Part shown: piece by piece, positions 12,401 through 23,632 of the stretch | How the letters are laid out: each line of letters begins with the position of its first letter | Position numbering within the stretch: position 1 is the first letter of the stretch | Source of the DNA: Gautieria morchelliformis | Lineage: Eukaryota > Basidiomycota > Agaricomycetes > Gomphales > Gomphaceae | Direction: 5' to 3' | Length of the DNA stretch: 64,000 bases | Assembly (NCBI GenBank): GCA_015179125.1 | Contig: WHVA01000017.1 | Location: 310,001 to 374,000, forward strand | The notes under the pieces: model-generated | What the model saw: the letters and a program-made list of their open reading frames with translations, nothing else | Databases searched by the model: none | Told to the model about the DNA's origin: nothing | Position numbers and translations under genes: made by a program

Positions 12401-13842
12401 CCAAACTCTCCGAGAGTTCATCGATGAACACCTCAACATGGGCTTCATCCCCCTTTGCTGTCTCCGCACGGCGCTTCGGTCCTTTTCGTCAAGAAGAAGG
12501 ATGGATCTCTCCGCCTCTCCTCAATTTCCGTGGACTCAACGCCCTCACTAAGAAGGACAAATATCCGCTTCCGCACATTTCCGATCTACTCGACACTCCC
12601 CGCAGGGTGAAGATCTACACCAAAATTGACCTCCGGCACGCTTATCACCTTGTCCGCATCCAGGAAGGTGACGAGTGGAAAACCACTTTCCGCACCCGCT
12701 ACGGTGCTTTTGAGTGGGTTGTCATGCCTTTTGGTCTAACCAATGCTCCCGCCGCTTTTCAGCGATTCATGAACGACGTATTTTCCGACCTTCTTGACGT
12801 ATGCGTCCTAGTCTACATTGACGACATCCTCATCTACTCCGACACACCGGAAAAACATCGGGAACATGTCTGTGAAGTACTCCGCCATCTCCGCAAACAC
12901 CATCTCTACGCAAAAGCAGAGAAATGCGAATGGCATCACGACACGGTCGAATACCTCGGCTACATCCTCTCTCCTACGGGTCTCACCATGGCAGAGGACA
13001 AGGTCAAGGCAATTCAAGAATGGCAGGAACCCGACGTGTTAAGGATGTGCAGTCTTTCCTTGGCTTCGCCAACTTTACCGGTGTTTCATTTACAATTTTT
13101 CCGACATTACTGTTCCACTCACGCATCTCACCAGGAAGGGTGCCCCATGGAATTTCACTCCGGAATGCCGTTCCGCATTTGAAGCTCTCAAATCGGCCTT
13201 CACTACGGCTCCCATACTTGGTTTCTGGATTCCTGATGCCCAACTTGTACTCGAAACCGACACTTCCGACTACACGCTAGCCGCCATTCTTTCCATCATT
13301 TCCCCCGACGACGGAGAAATTCATCCGATCGCTTTTCATTCCCGCACCTTTTCCGCCCCGGAAATCAATTACGACGTCCACGATAAGGAACTACTTGCAA
13401 TTTTCGAAGCCTTCAAAATCTGGAGACACTACCTCGAAGGTCCAACTTATCCGATCGACATTGTAACGGATCATAAGAACCTTGAGTATTTTGCAACTAC
13501 TAAGATTTTGACTCGCCGTCAAGTCTGCTGGTCTGAATATCTCTCACAGTTCAACATGGTGATCCGTTTCCGCCCCAGAAAGCTCGGAGCAAAACCCGAC
13601 GCACTCACTAGACGTTGGGACGTCTACCCAAAAGAGGGAAGTAGCGACTATGCCAGCGTTAATCCGCACAACTTCCGCCCAGTATTCTCCACTGAGCAAC
13701 TGGCATCGTCCCTGCATGCCACAGCATTGCAGTTTCCACTACTCCGCGCCTCAATTATTATGGACACCGAGTCTCTCCATTCCGACATCCGTTCCGACCC
13801 CATCTCCGCAACCCACCTCGATGACCCCACCAGTCCTGGATG
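9468..13842 (+). mobile_element. Ty3/gypsy element B, 3'-truncated and broken
   Basis: A 5' LTR (TGTTACGACC to ATACGTAACA, 9468-10114, 647 bases) is followed by gag (10148-11535). Then come a protease region with an ALIDSGST motif near 11684, reverse transcriptase with the YIDDILIYS motif near 12817, and RNase H to about 13620. The element stops at 13842 where a copia LTR begins, so integrase and the 3' LTR are absent. It carries several breaks. A relative of its LTR lies inverted at 34360-35099. Confidence 0.85.
10148..11535 (+). CDS. gag part of gypsy element B (fossil)
   Basis: Two overlapping open stretches cover a retrotransposon Gag: a capsid-like region (around EPDQFDGSDPKKLQPFLVQL, from about 10591) and an Asn/Ser-rich linker. 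A CCHC zinc knuckle of the form CX2CX4HX4C (C-LF-C-GKGG-H-VACD-C) lies near 11399-11440. It belongs to a broken element and is listed only as one of its parts. Confidence 0.75.
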
Positions 13843-16800
13843 TGTAAGAGCAGTTATAAAATATATGACTATACGAGTATTACTCAGTAAATGCGTCGTT
13901 GCAATGTACTAATATTATTTACCTATACGAGTATTACTACAAATGGTATAGGTGAGTTGAAATGAATATGAGACTAGTGACAAGCATCTTACCTCAGTAA
14001 ATGTGTCGTTGCAATGTACTGAGGTATAGTGGAAACATGCTATCTACTTTATAGTGTTTAGAGAACAATGGGAATTAAAAGACAATAGGGAAAAGGAACA
14101 ATGAACTAATGCACAATGGAACTGCGCATTGGCTGTGTCACAATGGGGTGACGCCGGGTGATGCGGTTTGCTCCCAGCTTACGCGTTCATTCCTACACTC
14201 CCCCTCAAACCGTAGTCAACCCGAGTTCAACAGCAAAATGTTTTACCTTCGCAGACGGCAGCGCTTTGGTAAGCGTGTCTGCTATCATATCATCGGTTGG
14301 GCAGTAAACTAATCGAATGGCTCCTTTTTCGACGATCCAGCGAATAAAGTGATACCGTACGTCGATATGTTTAGTTCGCGCGTGGTACTGGTGGTCCTTT
14401 GTGAGTGCAATGGCCGATTGATTGTCAGAAAACAGGGTGGTCGCTGATAACTCGTCGTCGAAAACCTGTTTGGTGGGGGATCGGAGCCAGGGGGCTTCTT
14501 TCGCCGCGTGAGTCGCTGCCACATATTCGCTTTCCATCGTAGACAGTGATATAATGTTCTGTCTTTTAGCACTCCAGGAGACCGCTCCACCGTGGATCAT
14601 GAATGCGTAGCCTGAGATCGCATGTCGGTCACGGGCCATACTGCCGTCGGCGTCGGCATATCCGGTCAGGCCCCCGTTTCCGTGGCCATACGTCAACCAC
14701 AGGTGGGCAGTCCCCTTTAGATACTGAAAAATGCGTTTGACGGCATTCCAGTGACCAGAGCCAAACTTTGTCGAGTATCGGGATACGGCTTGGATGGCGA
14801 AGGCGATGTCGGGACGCGTTCCAAGGGCGGCGTACATGAGCGATCCTACGGCTTCCCTGTAAGGTGCGTCGCGCATTTTTGCCCATTCGGCTGTTGTTTT
14901 AGGGGTAGGTGACATGGAGAGTAGTAGGCCGTGCTCCATTGGCGTGGATACAGGCTTGTGGTCGCCGAAGTTGTATCTGCGCAAAATTGACTCGATGTAC
15001 GATCTTTGGGAGAGGTGTATGGTGCGTCTCTCTCTATCACGTCTGACCTCGATTCCTAATAACCAATGCAGTTCTCCCAGGTCCGTTATTTCAACATGCT
15101 TGGAAATTCCAGCCTTGAACTGTTTTACCACCATTTCAGATGTCGAGGCGATCGTGCAATCGTCAACATGCACCAAAACGATGATGAGCAAGTCGTTTGT
15201 GCGTCGAAAGAAAACTGCTTGGTCTACATCACAGCGGGAGAAAAGCAATTTGGTGAGCATGATATCCACGAGCTTTTGATACCACCGCCGTACGGACTGT
15301 TTTAGTCCATATAATGTCTTTTGTAGGAGACAAACTTTTCCGGAGGAGTTCAGTGCGTGGTAGCCTGGGGGTTGAGACATATATATGGTCTCTTTATCAG
15401 TGAGTTCCCCGTTCAAGTACGCGCCTTTGATATCGATTTGATGCAGTTCCATGTCCCTTGCAGCGGCCAGCGCGAGTACAGTTCGAATTGACGCCAATTT
15501 TGCGACTGGGGCGTAGGTGTCGAAATAATCTACGCCTGGAACCTGGGAAAAACCTTGGGCAACAAGCCGTGCTTTGTAGCGTACCACGTTGCCGGCTGCA
15601 TCTTTCTTTGCGCGGAAAACCCACTTTGAGCCAACGATATTGGCACCGGCTGGGGCATCGGTGAGTTTCCAGGTTCCAGCATCACGAAGTATGACTAATT
15701 CTTCGTGTATGGCTGCCTCCCACAGGTGCCAATCGGGACGACGTTTTGCCTCGACAAGAGATCGTGGCTCGATAGCTTCAATCTCGCTTTTTTCAGCAAC
15801 AAGTGCGTATTCGTCCAGGCCTTCTGCCATCAACATTGAATTAGCAGTTATCTCAGTGTGGGTGGGCATTTGTACTCCAGTAGCGATTGCGGGGTCGGAT
15901 GATCGGTAAGAGGCAGTGCCATGGCCATCCAGTATGTCTTGAGCTCGCTGACTTGGTTTTCGAATTCGTTTAGCAGGTATTTCTGCTTCAGAGTCAGATG
16001 GGTGTGCGGGATCGGCATCTGTAGGTGGTATTATAGTGACGGGGTCTGGAGCTCTGTGCTCTTTGGGGGGAGGTGAGTCAGTTGTTGTCTCGATAATCCA
16101 TTCCTCCCCCTTGAGGCGAGAAGCTGACGATGTTGTGTTATCAAGGTAGACGTTCCGTTCAACAGTGACGGTTCGTTTTTCGGGCCAATAGACCCGGAAC
16201 CCTTTGCTTCGGTCGTCTATGCCCATCCATCGCCCTTCAGTTACACGTCCACCCAATTTGTCGCCACCTTCAGTGTGTACCCATATCTTTTCGCCCCATT
16301 CATGCACATGCCTGAGGTCTGGTTTAGTTCCAAACGCCACCTCATGTGGGGTTTTCTCATTGACGGCTCTTGTCAAGGTTCGATTCATTAACCAAACGAC
16401 GTGCTGAGCCGCCTCTCCCCACAGGAACTTCGGGAGCCCACTCGCGTGTAGCAATGCTCTGATGCGCTCGACGATTGTGCGATTGCGTCGTTCAGCGACG
16501 CCGTTGTGTTGGGGGGTATCATGCACAGTAAGTTTCTGTGCTGTGCCTTTGGACTTGAGGTATTGCTCAAAATCCTTCCCCAAATACTCTCCACCTCGAT
16601 CGGAGTGTAATGTTTTGATGCGAGCGTTTAGCTGTGTGCTGCACCACGAGTCGTATTCTTTGAACGCGGCGAGGGCTTCATCTTTTGTGCGCAACAAGTA
16701 CAGGTGAGTTAACCGAGGCATATCATCGGTGAAGGTTACATAGTAACGTTTTCCAGCCTTTGTGGCAATCGGTGCAGGTCCCCATAGGTCGCTGTGTACC

Positions 16801-17342
16801 TCATCTCCAAAGGCAGAGGCCCTATTGCCTTCCCTGACCTTTGGAACTGCTTTATGAGTTGCTTTCGCATAAACGCAGGACTCACAGAAGAAGTTCTCTC
16901 CTGTTGACAGTACGTCGAGTTTTACCCCTGTCACAAATCCCTTTGTAACCAATCTTTTGGCTATTTCAGGGGAAATGTGTCCCATTCGACGGTGGAATTT
17001 TTCCAGAGTAAGTACGTCCTCCGCTTAGTTGGCCATATCATGCTCATGTGAGACACGGTAGAGGCCATGTCCTGATTTTTTGACAGTGCCCACAAGCTGT
17101 CTGTTTCGCTCCCATATTACACATTTGCCGTCTACAAATGATACGGCGAAACCAGCATCATCGAGTCGTCCAATTGATACAAGCGTGTAACCAACATCAG
17201 GTGAGTACAGGACCTCAGTTTGGTTAAGTTGGGACGTTGTTACTCCATTAGGTATGTCGATCTTCATCTCACCCATCCCGACTGCATTGAAGCTCTTTCT
17301 GTTTGCAGCTCGGAAATGTAAGGGCAACATTACCGCTTGTGG
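13843..17342 (-). mobile_element. Ty1/copia element 1, 5'-truncated
   Basis: The 3' LTR (13843-14196, 354 bases, reading TGTAGGAATGAACG on the minus strand) is preceded by a purine tract GAGGGGGAG. Next to it lies a long open pol (14205-16985), with a pre-integrase piece at 17025-17330. Gag and the 5' LTR are missing, so the element is broken, although pol itself is open over 926 codons. It abuts the truncated end of gypsy element B. Confidence 0.85.
14205..16985 (-). CDS. copia pol: integrase, reverse transcriptase, RNase H (fossil element)
   Basis: This 926-codon frame shows the copia order: a zinc-binding pre-integrase end (MGHISPEIAKRL), then the integrase core (HSDRGGEYLG and NGVAERRNRT). 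Reverse transcriptase (WVFRAKKDAAGNVVRYKARL, YGLKQS, VHVDDC) and RNase H (STMESEYVA, ADTLTKAL) follow. The first residues of the domain set lie in the separate frame at 17025-17330. It is part of an incomplete element and is not a host gene. Confidence 0.85.
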   Translation of the reverse strand: MGHISPEIAKRLVTKGFVTGVKLDVLSTGENFFCESCVYAKATHKAVPKVREGNRASAFGDEVHSDLWGPAPIATKAGKRYYVTFTDDMPRLTHLYLLRTKDEALAAFKEYDSWCSTQLNARIKTLHSDRGGEYLGKDFEQYLKSKGTAQKLTVHDTPQHNGVAERRNRTIVERIRALLHASGLPKFLWGEAAQHVVWLMNRTLTRAVNEKTPHEVAFGTKPDLRHVHEWGEKIWVHTEGGDKLGGRVTEGRWMGIDDRSKGFRVYWPEKRTVTVERNVYLDNTTSSASRLKGEEWIIETTTDSPPPKEHRAPDPVTIIPPTDADPAHPSDSEAEIPAKRIRKPSQRAQDILDGHGTASYRSSDPAIATGVQMPTHTEITANSMLMAEGLDEYALVAEKSEIEAIEPRSLVEAKRRPDWHLWEAAIHEELVILRDAGTWKLTDAPAGANIVGSKWVFRAKKDAAGNVVRYKARLVAQGFSQVPGVDYFDTYAPVAKLASIRTVLALAAARDMELHQIDIKGAYLNGELTDKETIYMSQPPGYHALNSSGKVCLLQKTLYGLKQSVRRWYQKLVDIMLTKLLFSRCDVDQAVFFRRTNDLLIIVLVHVDDCTIASTSEMVVKQFKAGISKHVEITDLGELHWLLGIEVRRDRERRTIHLSQRSYIESILRRYNFGDHKPVSTPMEHGLLLSMSPTPKTTAEWAKMRDAPYREAVGSLMYAALGTRPDIAFAIQAVSRYSTKFGSGHWNAVKRIFQYLKGTAHLWLTYGHGNGGLTGYADADGSMARDRHAISGYAFMIHGGAVSWSAKRQNIISLSTMESEYVAATHAAKEAPWLRSPTKQVFDDELSATTLFSDNQSAIALTKDHQYHARTKHIDVRYHFIRWIVEKGAIRLVYCPTDDMIADTLTKALPSAKVKHFAVELGLTTV

Positions 17343-17359
17343 AGAGTCACACAGAGTAC

Positions 17360-17641
17360 TGGTAAGGGGTATCCAAAGTTATATAAGACACTACTCAGTA
17401 ACTACATAAGCGACCTACGCACCTGGTAAGGGGTATCCAAAGAGAATAGGGTGAGGATCCCCTTACCTAAGCAACTAACTATACAGCTACTGAGCAAGCC
17501 AGACTACCGGACATGAACATGGGTGGGGGAACATGTCAGATATAAGAGAAGGGACAAACAAGTGAGAACAAGTAGGTGAAGGAGGAGGAAGGCAGAAGAT
17601 AAAGGAAATAAAAGAAACCACCGGGCTGTCCCCTGACATCA
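17360..17641 (-). mobile_element. gypsy LTR fragment (TGATGTCAGGGG family)
   Basis: On the minus strand a purine tract GAGAGGGGG is followed at 17641 by TGATGTCAGGGGAC, the same start as the LTR at 27661. It ends with CCCCTTACCA, which occurs twice about 64 bases apart (17424 and 17360). Only a short internal piece precedes it, so this is a truncated fossil. Confidence 0.65.
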
Positions 17642-18876
17642 CCCCCTCTCTATGGTACGGCGTCTCGACGTACGAAACCCCTGAAGCAAGTGAGCCCAAG
17701 CCTCCTGCCACCGTCTTTACATAATTGGGGGAGCAGAAACTTGCAGAAGGTCATGGAAGTTCTGGAAATGTGGGAACGGTCCAGAAGGCAAACCCCGACA
17801 TCTAAACCCTAACATCACCCCTCTCAATGCTTGTTGTCCTGACGAGCGCAGTCATCGCCTAACCCCAAACATCCCATAAGGCTTCGCTTCCATGTACACC
17901 AGAGGTGGGAACATGCCCTGCCGTCACCATGGCTGCACTTGCCCTCCTGGTATATGGGAATGACGAGCTCGTTGGGATGGGATTCCATGGGTAGCTCCGG
18001 ACCCTTGAATCTTGCATAACGCACACACTCCCCTGCTGCATTGCGGAAGGACCTCCCCACATACCCTTCAAATGTGTAAGGTGTATCTGCATCACCGACA
18101 ATGATGGGGTCGGTAAGATAGTAGGTGTTCCGTCACCTGTGTCAAGGTCTGGACCAGGCAGGCAGGGGTTGGCTGGGATGGGTGATCGTGGCCAATCGAA
18201 GGTCCTCTGGGTCAATAGTCCATTTCAAGGGTGGCGAGGCCTCATAGGGCTGGTTGTTGCTGGATTTATTGGTGGTAGGGTCATGGCATTTGAGCGTCTC
18301 TCTCAGCTTGGCCTCGCTGGCCGGTCTGTATTTGGAGAAGCCAGAGAAGTGCAGGAGGTTGGGATCGACTTCTGACATGGTGGGGAGTTCTGACAGATCT
18401 CTGGTGAAGCTGGGGAGGGCAACAAGTCCCATAGCGGGTGAGGACATGGGTGTGTAAGGGAAAGAGTGGCCATGGGGAGAGGGTTAATATACAGTTTATC
18501 AGGGTTTAGGGTTGACATAGTGAATTGGTGAGGTATTAGCCGACAATGCTTATCTCTGCTCCGCTAAGCCGCGGAGGTGTTAGCCGACACTCATCTCTGG
18601 GTGTCTGGGCTGGCACCTCACACTTCTACCTGTGCATAGCGGCATGTACAGCAGGCTCAAGACACGTGGGGCATCATATGTGATTCACTGCATCTGCGGT
18701 TATCACAGTGTTGTGAAGTGGTGCACACATGTCCAGCCCCAGCATCCCTCTTCTATGGTCTGTCATCCCGGCACACCCTCGAATCACCAGCCCTCCCCAA
18801 CACCATTCCATATCACCACTCTCACAAGGACACATTACCACAAGCCTCCTCTTTTGATTGTTGAGGAACACCACTG
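17642..18876 (-). other. unresolved region: second LTR-like start and an unrecognised minus-strand frame
   Basis: A second purine tract plus TGATGTTAGGG (minus strand, near 17822) mimics a gypsy 3' junction. Immediately upstream of it on the minus strand, a frame ending in GLGDDCARQDNKH (17824-18060) continues through DADTPYTFEGYVGRSF near 18090. Other open frames lie at 18142-18447. I do not recognise the protein. It could be an extra 3' ORF of a gypsy relative or a host fragment. From 18448 to 18876 I see only low-complexity and intergenic sequence. Confidence 0.3.
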
Positions 18877-19374
18877 TGTAGAGGACAGGAATTATAGGCA
18901 GTAGGTATGGACTTGTTATTCAAAAGAATAGACTAGAAATCAATTCACTCTCTCAGTGAATTTAGTGGTCACTATAAATATATTATACACTACCTAGAAA
19001 TCAATTCACTACAGAGGATTTCTAGGTCAATAAATGCAAAGACTACTAGACTAATTTACTTGCCTCTCTCAGTGAATTTAGTGGTCACTGAGAGAGGGGG
19101 AAATGTGTTCCACTGCGCATGTACTACTACCCGGCCCTTTAGCGCCCAAGAGCTCGCGCGTCGAAGTCATTTCAGACTCCGCTGGGTGCAGCCGCTTGTG
19201 AAAGTAGGAATAACAAGATGAAATAGAGAGATAAGGAATGAGTGGAAAATTTCGAAAATAACCAGAGAAATGGATGCATAATACAAGAACAATGTGAGAA
19301 GAAATTGGAAGGCCACACAACAAATTGGATATATTATGCTTGATTTTGGTGCAGGAGCATAAATGCACCCAACA
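18877..19374 (-). repeat. copia element 2, left (3') LTR
   Basis: 498 bases from TGTTGGGTGCATTTATGC (at 19374) to the CCTCTACA end (18877). It is nearly identical to 23633-24130. Confidence 0.9.
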
Positions 19375-19387
19375 CGCCCCCTCAAGC

Positions 19388-21403
19388 TTAATATATTCCA
19401 ATTTGCTCGTTGAGAATCTTCACTCTAGGACTGGGAAGTCCTTTAGTGAGGATATCTGCCAACATTTGTTCGGTTGGCAAATAAACGAGCTTGGCTTGTT
19501 GATTTTTGATTATATCTCGAAGGAAATATAATCGGATGTCGAAATGCTTGGTTCTCGTGTGTTGTTGGGTGCCATACGTGATGGCAATGGCTGATTGATT
19601 GTCTGAATAAACTTGGATGGGTCTGTTCAGTGGTTGGAATATTTCAGAAATAAAATGGCGCATCCAAAGAGCCTCTTTGCCCGCATGGGTCAGGGCGACG
19701 AATTCGGCTTCAGTTGATGAGAGGGCTACTATCGACTGTTTCTGGCAACTCCATGAAACAGTGCCTCCATCAATCTGAAATAAGTATGCCGAATACGAAC
19801 GCCTATGACTCTGTGAACCCCAATCCGCATCTGAATACCCCATCAAGCCGTCTTGATTTCTTCCAAGTGTGAGTTTGTAATGCTTCGTGCCTTTCAAATA
19901 TTTGAAGACACGTTTGACTGCATTCCAGTGTGTGCCACCTGGATTTTCAAGGAATTGCGAGAGTAATGACACCGCAAATGCAATGTCAGGTCGAGTGGCT
20001 ACAGCCGCCCACATCAGTGATCCTATAGCTTGCCTGTATGGAAACTTCGACATGGCTTTCTTGCCTCTCTCTGTAGAAGGACATTGGTCTTTAGATAATT
20101 TTACGGCTGGATCAAGAGGCGTAGCATAAGTCTTTGCATCTTCGAGATTAAATTTTTTGATGATCTTCTCGATGTATGCAGGTTGTGAAATTGCGATGGT
20201 CTTCTTCTGCCAGTCTCTTTCGATTTTGAGATTCAATAGCCAATGAATCTCGCCTAGATCTTTCATACTGAAGACCTGAGCAAGATCTCGTTTGACTTCG
20301 TCCAGGACTGACTGATTCTCAGCTGTGATGGTAAGGTCGTCCACAGCTGTTGCAATGATCACATGCCCCTTTCCGCCACGTCTATAAAATACAGCCCCGT
20401 CTGTGGCTGACGTAGTGAATCCTAACTTGTGGAATTCACCACTTAGACGTTTATACCATTCTCTTCCAGATTGCTTGAGGCCATAGAGTGCTTTCTTCAA
20501 AAGTAGCACTTCGCCTTTGTCTCCTGACTCATATCCATACGGCTGCTTCATGTAAATAGGTTCGGGCAACGTAGCATTGAGGTATGCATAGTCCACGTCC
20601 ATTTGATGAATAGGCCAGTCATTCCTAGCAGCAATGGCACATATGATCCGTAGGGAGGATAACCGAGCAACAGGTGAGTATGTCTCATCATAGTCGACTC
20701 CAAACTTCTGTGTGAAGCCTTGGGCGACCATTCTCGATTTAGGCATTATTGGTTTCCCTTCTGGATTACGCTTCCAAAGGTAGACCCATTTATTACCGAC
20801 AATGTTGGCTCCAGGAGGTGGTTTGGCTCGTTCCCACACTCCCTTGTCGATTAGGGCCTCATACTCTTTGTCCATTGATTTCTTCCATATAGGATTATTC
20901 AGAGCTTCGTCTGCATTGCTAGGTTCAATTTGACTCAAATCCGGCGCCTTGTTATTGTTTTGACCGTCGGTTAGAAACGCACTGATGGCACACTCATAGT
21001 TACTGATGCCATCAATCTCGGAGGATAATTCTTGGTCGAATAAAACTTCTTTATGGTCCTCAACGTCCTCGTAAGCTAGCGTAGTCATATGTGCGCCAGC
21101 TTGTCTCTGGGTTTGAGATCTTGTTACGGGACCTGATGGGGCCAGCTGCACTTGTTGTTGACGGATCCTTTCGCTTCTCCTTATCGGTTCAGCTTCTCTA
21201 GGTCTGTCATCAACTCCCTGAATAGGTTGCAGCTTTTCAAGATATTCCTCCGGTGCACTTTCATCAATTTCTTCGATCTTTGCCTCTTCGCTGACTAAGC
21301 GACCGGGCACAGGCACTGATGCCGGAATGGCCTTCTTCTCTTCTTTAGACGTAGGTAGCTTGGATTCCTCAATAGAAATGATTGGGACCTTTCCCTTCTT
21401 CAT
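19388..21403 (-). CDS. copia reverse transcriptase and RNase H (fossil element)
   Basis: 671 open codons. An acidic linker with repeated Pro/Glu leads to reverse transcriptase (NPIWKKSMDKEYEALI, WVYLWKRNPEGKP, YGLKQSGREWY, AVDDLTI) and to RNase H (STEAEFVALTHAGKEALW, ADILTKGL). It ends 13 bases before the 3' LTR. It is one part of copia element 2. Confidence 0.85.
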   Translation of the reverse strand: MKKGKVPIISIEESKLPTSKEEKKAIPASVPVPGRLVSEEAKIEEIDESAPEEYLEKLQPIQGVDDRPREAEPIRRSERIRQQQVQLAPSGPVTRSQTQRQAGAHMTTLAYEDVEDHKEVLFDQELSSEIDGISNYECAISAFLTDGQNNNKAPDLSQIEPSNADEALNNPIWKKSMDKEYEALIDKGVWERAKPPPGANIVGNKWVYLWKRNPEGKPIMPKSRMVAQGFTQKFGVDYDETYSPVARLSSLRIICAIAARNDWPIHQMDVDYAYLNATLPEPIYMKQPYGYESGDKGEVLLLKKALYGLKQSGREWYKRLSGEFHKLGFTTSATDGAVFYRRGGKGHVIIATAVDDLTITAENQSVLDEVKRDLAQVFSMKDLGEIHWLLNLKIERDWQKKTIAISQPAYIEKIIKKFNLEDAKTYATPLDPAVKLSKDQCPSTERGKKAMSKFPYRQAIGSLMWAAVATRPDIAFAVSLLSQFLENPGGTHWNAVKRVFKYLKGTKHYKLTLGRNQDGLMGYSDADWGSQSHRRSYSAYLFQIDGGTVSWSCQKQSIVALSSTEAEFVALTHAGKEALWMRHFISEIFQPLNRPIQVYSDNQSAIAITYGTQQHTRTKHFDIRLYFLRDIIKNQQAKLVYLPTEQMLADILTKGLPSPRVKILNEQIGIY

Positions 21404-21491
21404 TCTGAATCAAAGACAACGTTCCGCTCGACAGAAACTTTGTGCGAGTCAGGCCAATAAACATAATGACCATGGCTCTGCGCAGAAATTC

Positions 21492-22345
21492 CTATCCACC
21501 GAGCTCTCTTGGCACGAGCTGCCAATTTATCTCCCTGAGTGACTTTACATAGATTTCAGTTCCCCACGCGTGAATGTCTTTGAGATTCGGTTTTTCATGG
21601 TGAATCATCTCGTAGGGCGTTTTATCTGGTAGAGCTCTTGTATGCGTCCTGTTCCTAAGATAATTGGCATGCTGTATCGCATAGCCCCATAATATCTTAG
21701 GAAGGCCTGATTCTAGCAGCATGGCACGAGTTCTCTCAGTGAGAGTTCGGTTCAGGCGTTCCGCAACACCATTGGACTCTGGTGTGTCGTGTACCGTCAA
21801 CTGATGCTTCGTGCCTTGTTTGGCTAGATGCTGTTCGAATTCAGAGCTCGTATACTCGCCCCCTCGATCAGAAACAAGTGCCTTGATGTGCACATTTCTC
21901 TGTCGAAGCATTAAAGCCTCGTAGAGCTTGTACTTTGAGAATGCTTCTGATTTGTTCGCCATGAGATAGATCACCGATTCTCTTGAGTATCATCGATAAA
22001 GGAGACATAATATGACTTCTTATCGATTGTGAGGTGCCTTGCAGGTCCCCAGACATCAGAATAAATTCTGTCACCGAATTTTGATGTTCGGTCTCTGGGT
22101 TCTCGAGGAAGAGGTTTGCGCGCAATCTTGGCCTGAATACACGCATCACAGACAATTCTATCGCCTGTGGAGCTCAGTTCAATGCCCAATATCATGCCAT
22201 GATTTAATAGATGTTGTAGGGACTTCTGCGAGATGTGCCCCATCTTTTGATGAATTTCCATGGCAGATAAACACATATGGGCTTGAGCACTTGGTGACTG
22301 GAGGTCTAGTCGATATAAGCCATTGACTTTCGGTGCTTGCATCAA
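21492..22345 (-). CDS. copia integrase region (fossil element)
   Basis: Two overlapping open stretches show a pre-integrase zinc-binding region (HQKMGHISQKSLQHLL, CDACIQAK) and the integrase core (VSDRGGEYTSSEFEQHL, NGVAERLNRTLTERTR). A further upstream stretch at 22342-22623 fits the protease end. These are parts of copia element 2. Confidence 0.75.
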
Positions 22346-22652
22346 TACTTTTCCGCAGCATTAGATATTGTGCATTTCTGGCCACCGAGTCGAATGTCGT
22401 AGCCAGCATCATCGCACCGACCGATCGAGACGAGGGTAGCAGCAATTTTGGGTGCATAGTATGTATCTTGCAACGTGACTTCTACTGTTCTATCTCCAAC
22501 CTTATTGGATAATACGAGCAGTCCTGAGCCGAAGGCATCAAAGGTACCTTTGTTGGCTGCTCGGATAGTCCTCGGCTGTGAGAATTGACAGTAGTTCCTC
22601 AATAAATTTTTGTGAGGAGTCATATGCGATGTCGTTCCGGTGTCGAGTATGA

Positions 22653-23627
22653 CTATAACCCTGAGGATGTGCTCAAATTGAAATTAGAGCACTCGTCGAA
22701 ATTGGTGAAGGCAAGATGCCCATCACCACTTTCCTCAGAAGTAGACTCTTCTTCGGCAACATTCGCTTTTGCTTTACCCTTCTTCTTCTTCTTGCCTTTG
22801 GCTTTCTTCTTCTGACGTGGTCCTTGACCTTCTTTACCACCTCCTTTAGCCCAGCAATTTTCGATGGAATGTCCAGGCTTTTTGCAGTTGGTGCATACAT
22901 GCGCCTTCTGCCCCTTCTGGTCCTTCTTAGTAGATGAACCAATAAACACCTGCTCTTCTTGCGGGAGTGTTTTCTTCCTGTCATACTGAGCCTTTAGTAC
23001 CCTAATAATATTATCAGGGACCAATGGCATCCCGCATTCTTCAAGCGAAGTTGTAAGGGCATTCATGACTGCCTCATAGGATGGTGGAAGTGACGCAAGG
23101 ATTATGTCCATGAATTCTTCTTCAGAAACTCTAGCTCCCATCTCATTAAGACGAGCATATAGGTCTTGGGCCTTGTCCAAGTGATCTCTCAAATCTCCAT
23201 CCTCAGGACATCTCATACTGCGGAGTTGTCTCTGCAGGCTGGTGAGGACCATCTTGGGCTTTTTGGTCATTTCATTGACCAGTGCATCCCAAGTCTCTTT
23301 TGCTGTCTTCTGCTTCTGTAGCATCAGGGCTAATGACTCTGACACTGAGACGATGATTTGGGTCTTGGCTTGTCCTTCTCTAGCAAGGTATCTCTCCAGC
23401 TTCTCCTCGGCTTTATCCATCTGAGTTTCCTCAGCTTCTGTTAGAATATGGCCTGGGGGCATGACTGGAGGATCAGGAGGTCGAGTGACTCTCCCTTCTA
23501 CATGCTTGAGCAGATTTTTGGACTCGAAATAGCTGATGAGAGTGGCTCGCCACAATGGCCAATTACTTCCATCAGTAGCAAGCTTCTCAACACCCAACAG
23601 CTTCTCAGAAGTGTCTCCGGGGCCCAT
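22653..23627 (-). CDS. copia gag with CCHC zinc knuckle (fossil element)
   Basis: 324 open codons starting shortly after the 5' LTR. A UBN2-like Gag region runs from LATDGSNWPLWRATLISYF through AKETWDALVNEM to LPPSYEAVMNALTTSL. A zinc knuckle CTNCKKPGHSIENC and a Lys-rich basic tail follow. Confidence 0.85.
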   Translation of the reverse strand: MGPGDTSEKLLGVEKLATDGSNWPLWRATLISYFESKNLLKHVEGRVTRPPDPPVMPPGHILTEAEETQMDKAEEKLERYLAREGQAKTQIIVSVSESLALMLQKQKTAKETWDALVNEMTKKPKMVLTSLQRQLRSMRCPEDGDLRDHLDKAQDLYARLNEMGARVSEEEFMDIILASLPPSYEAVMNALTTSLEECGMPLVPDNIIRVLKAQYDRKKTLPQEEQVFIGSSTKKDQKGQKAHVCTNCKKPGHSIENCWAKGGGKEGQGPRQKKKAKGKKKKKGKAKANVAEEESTSEESGDGHLAFTNFDECSNFNLSTSSGL

Positions 23628-23632
23628 AACCC

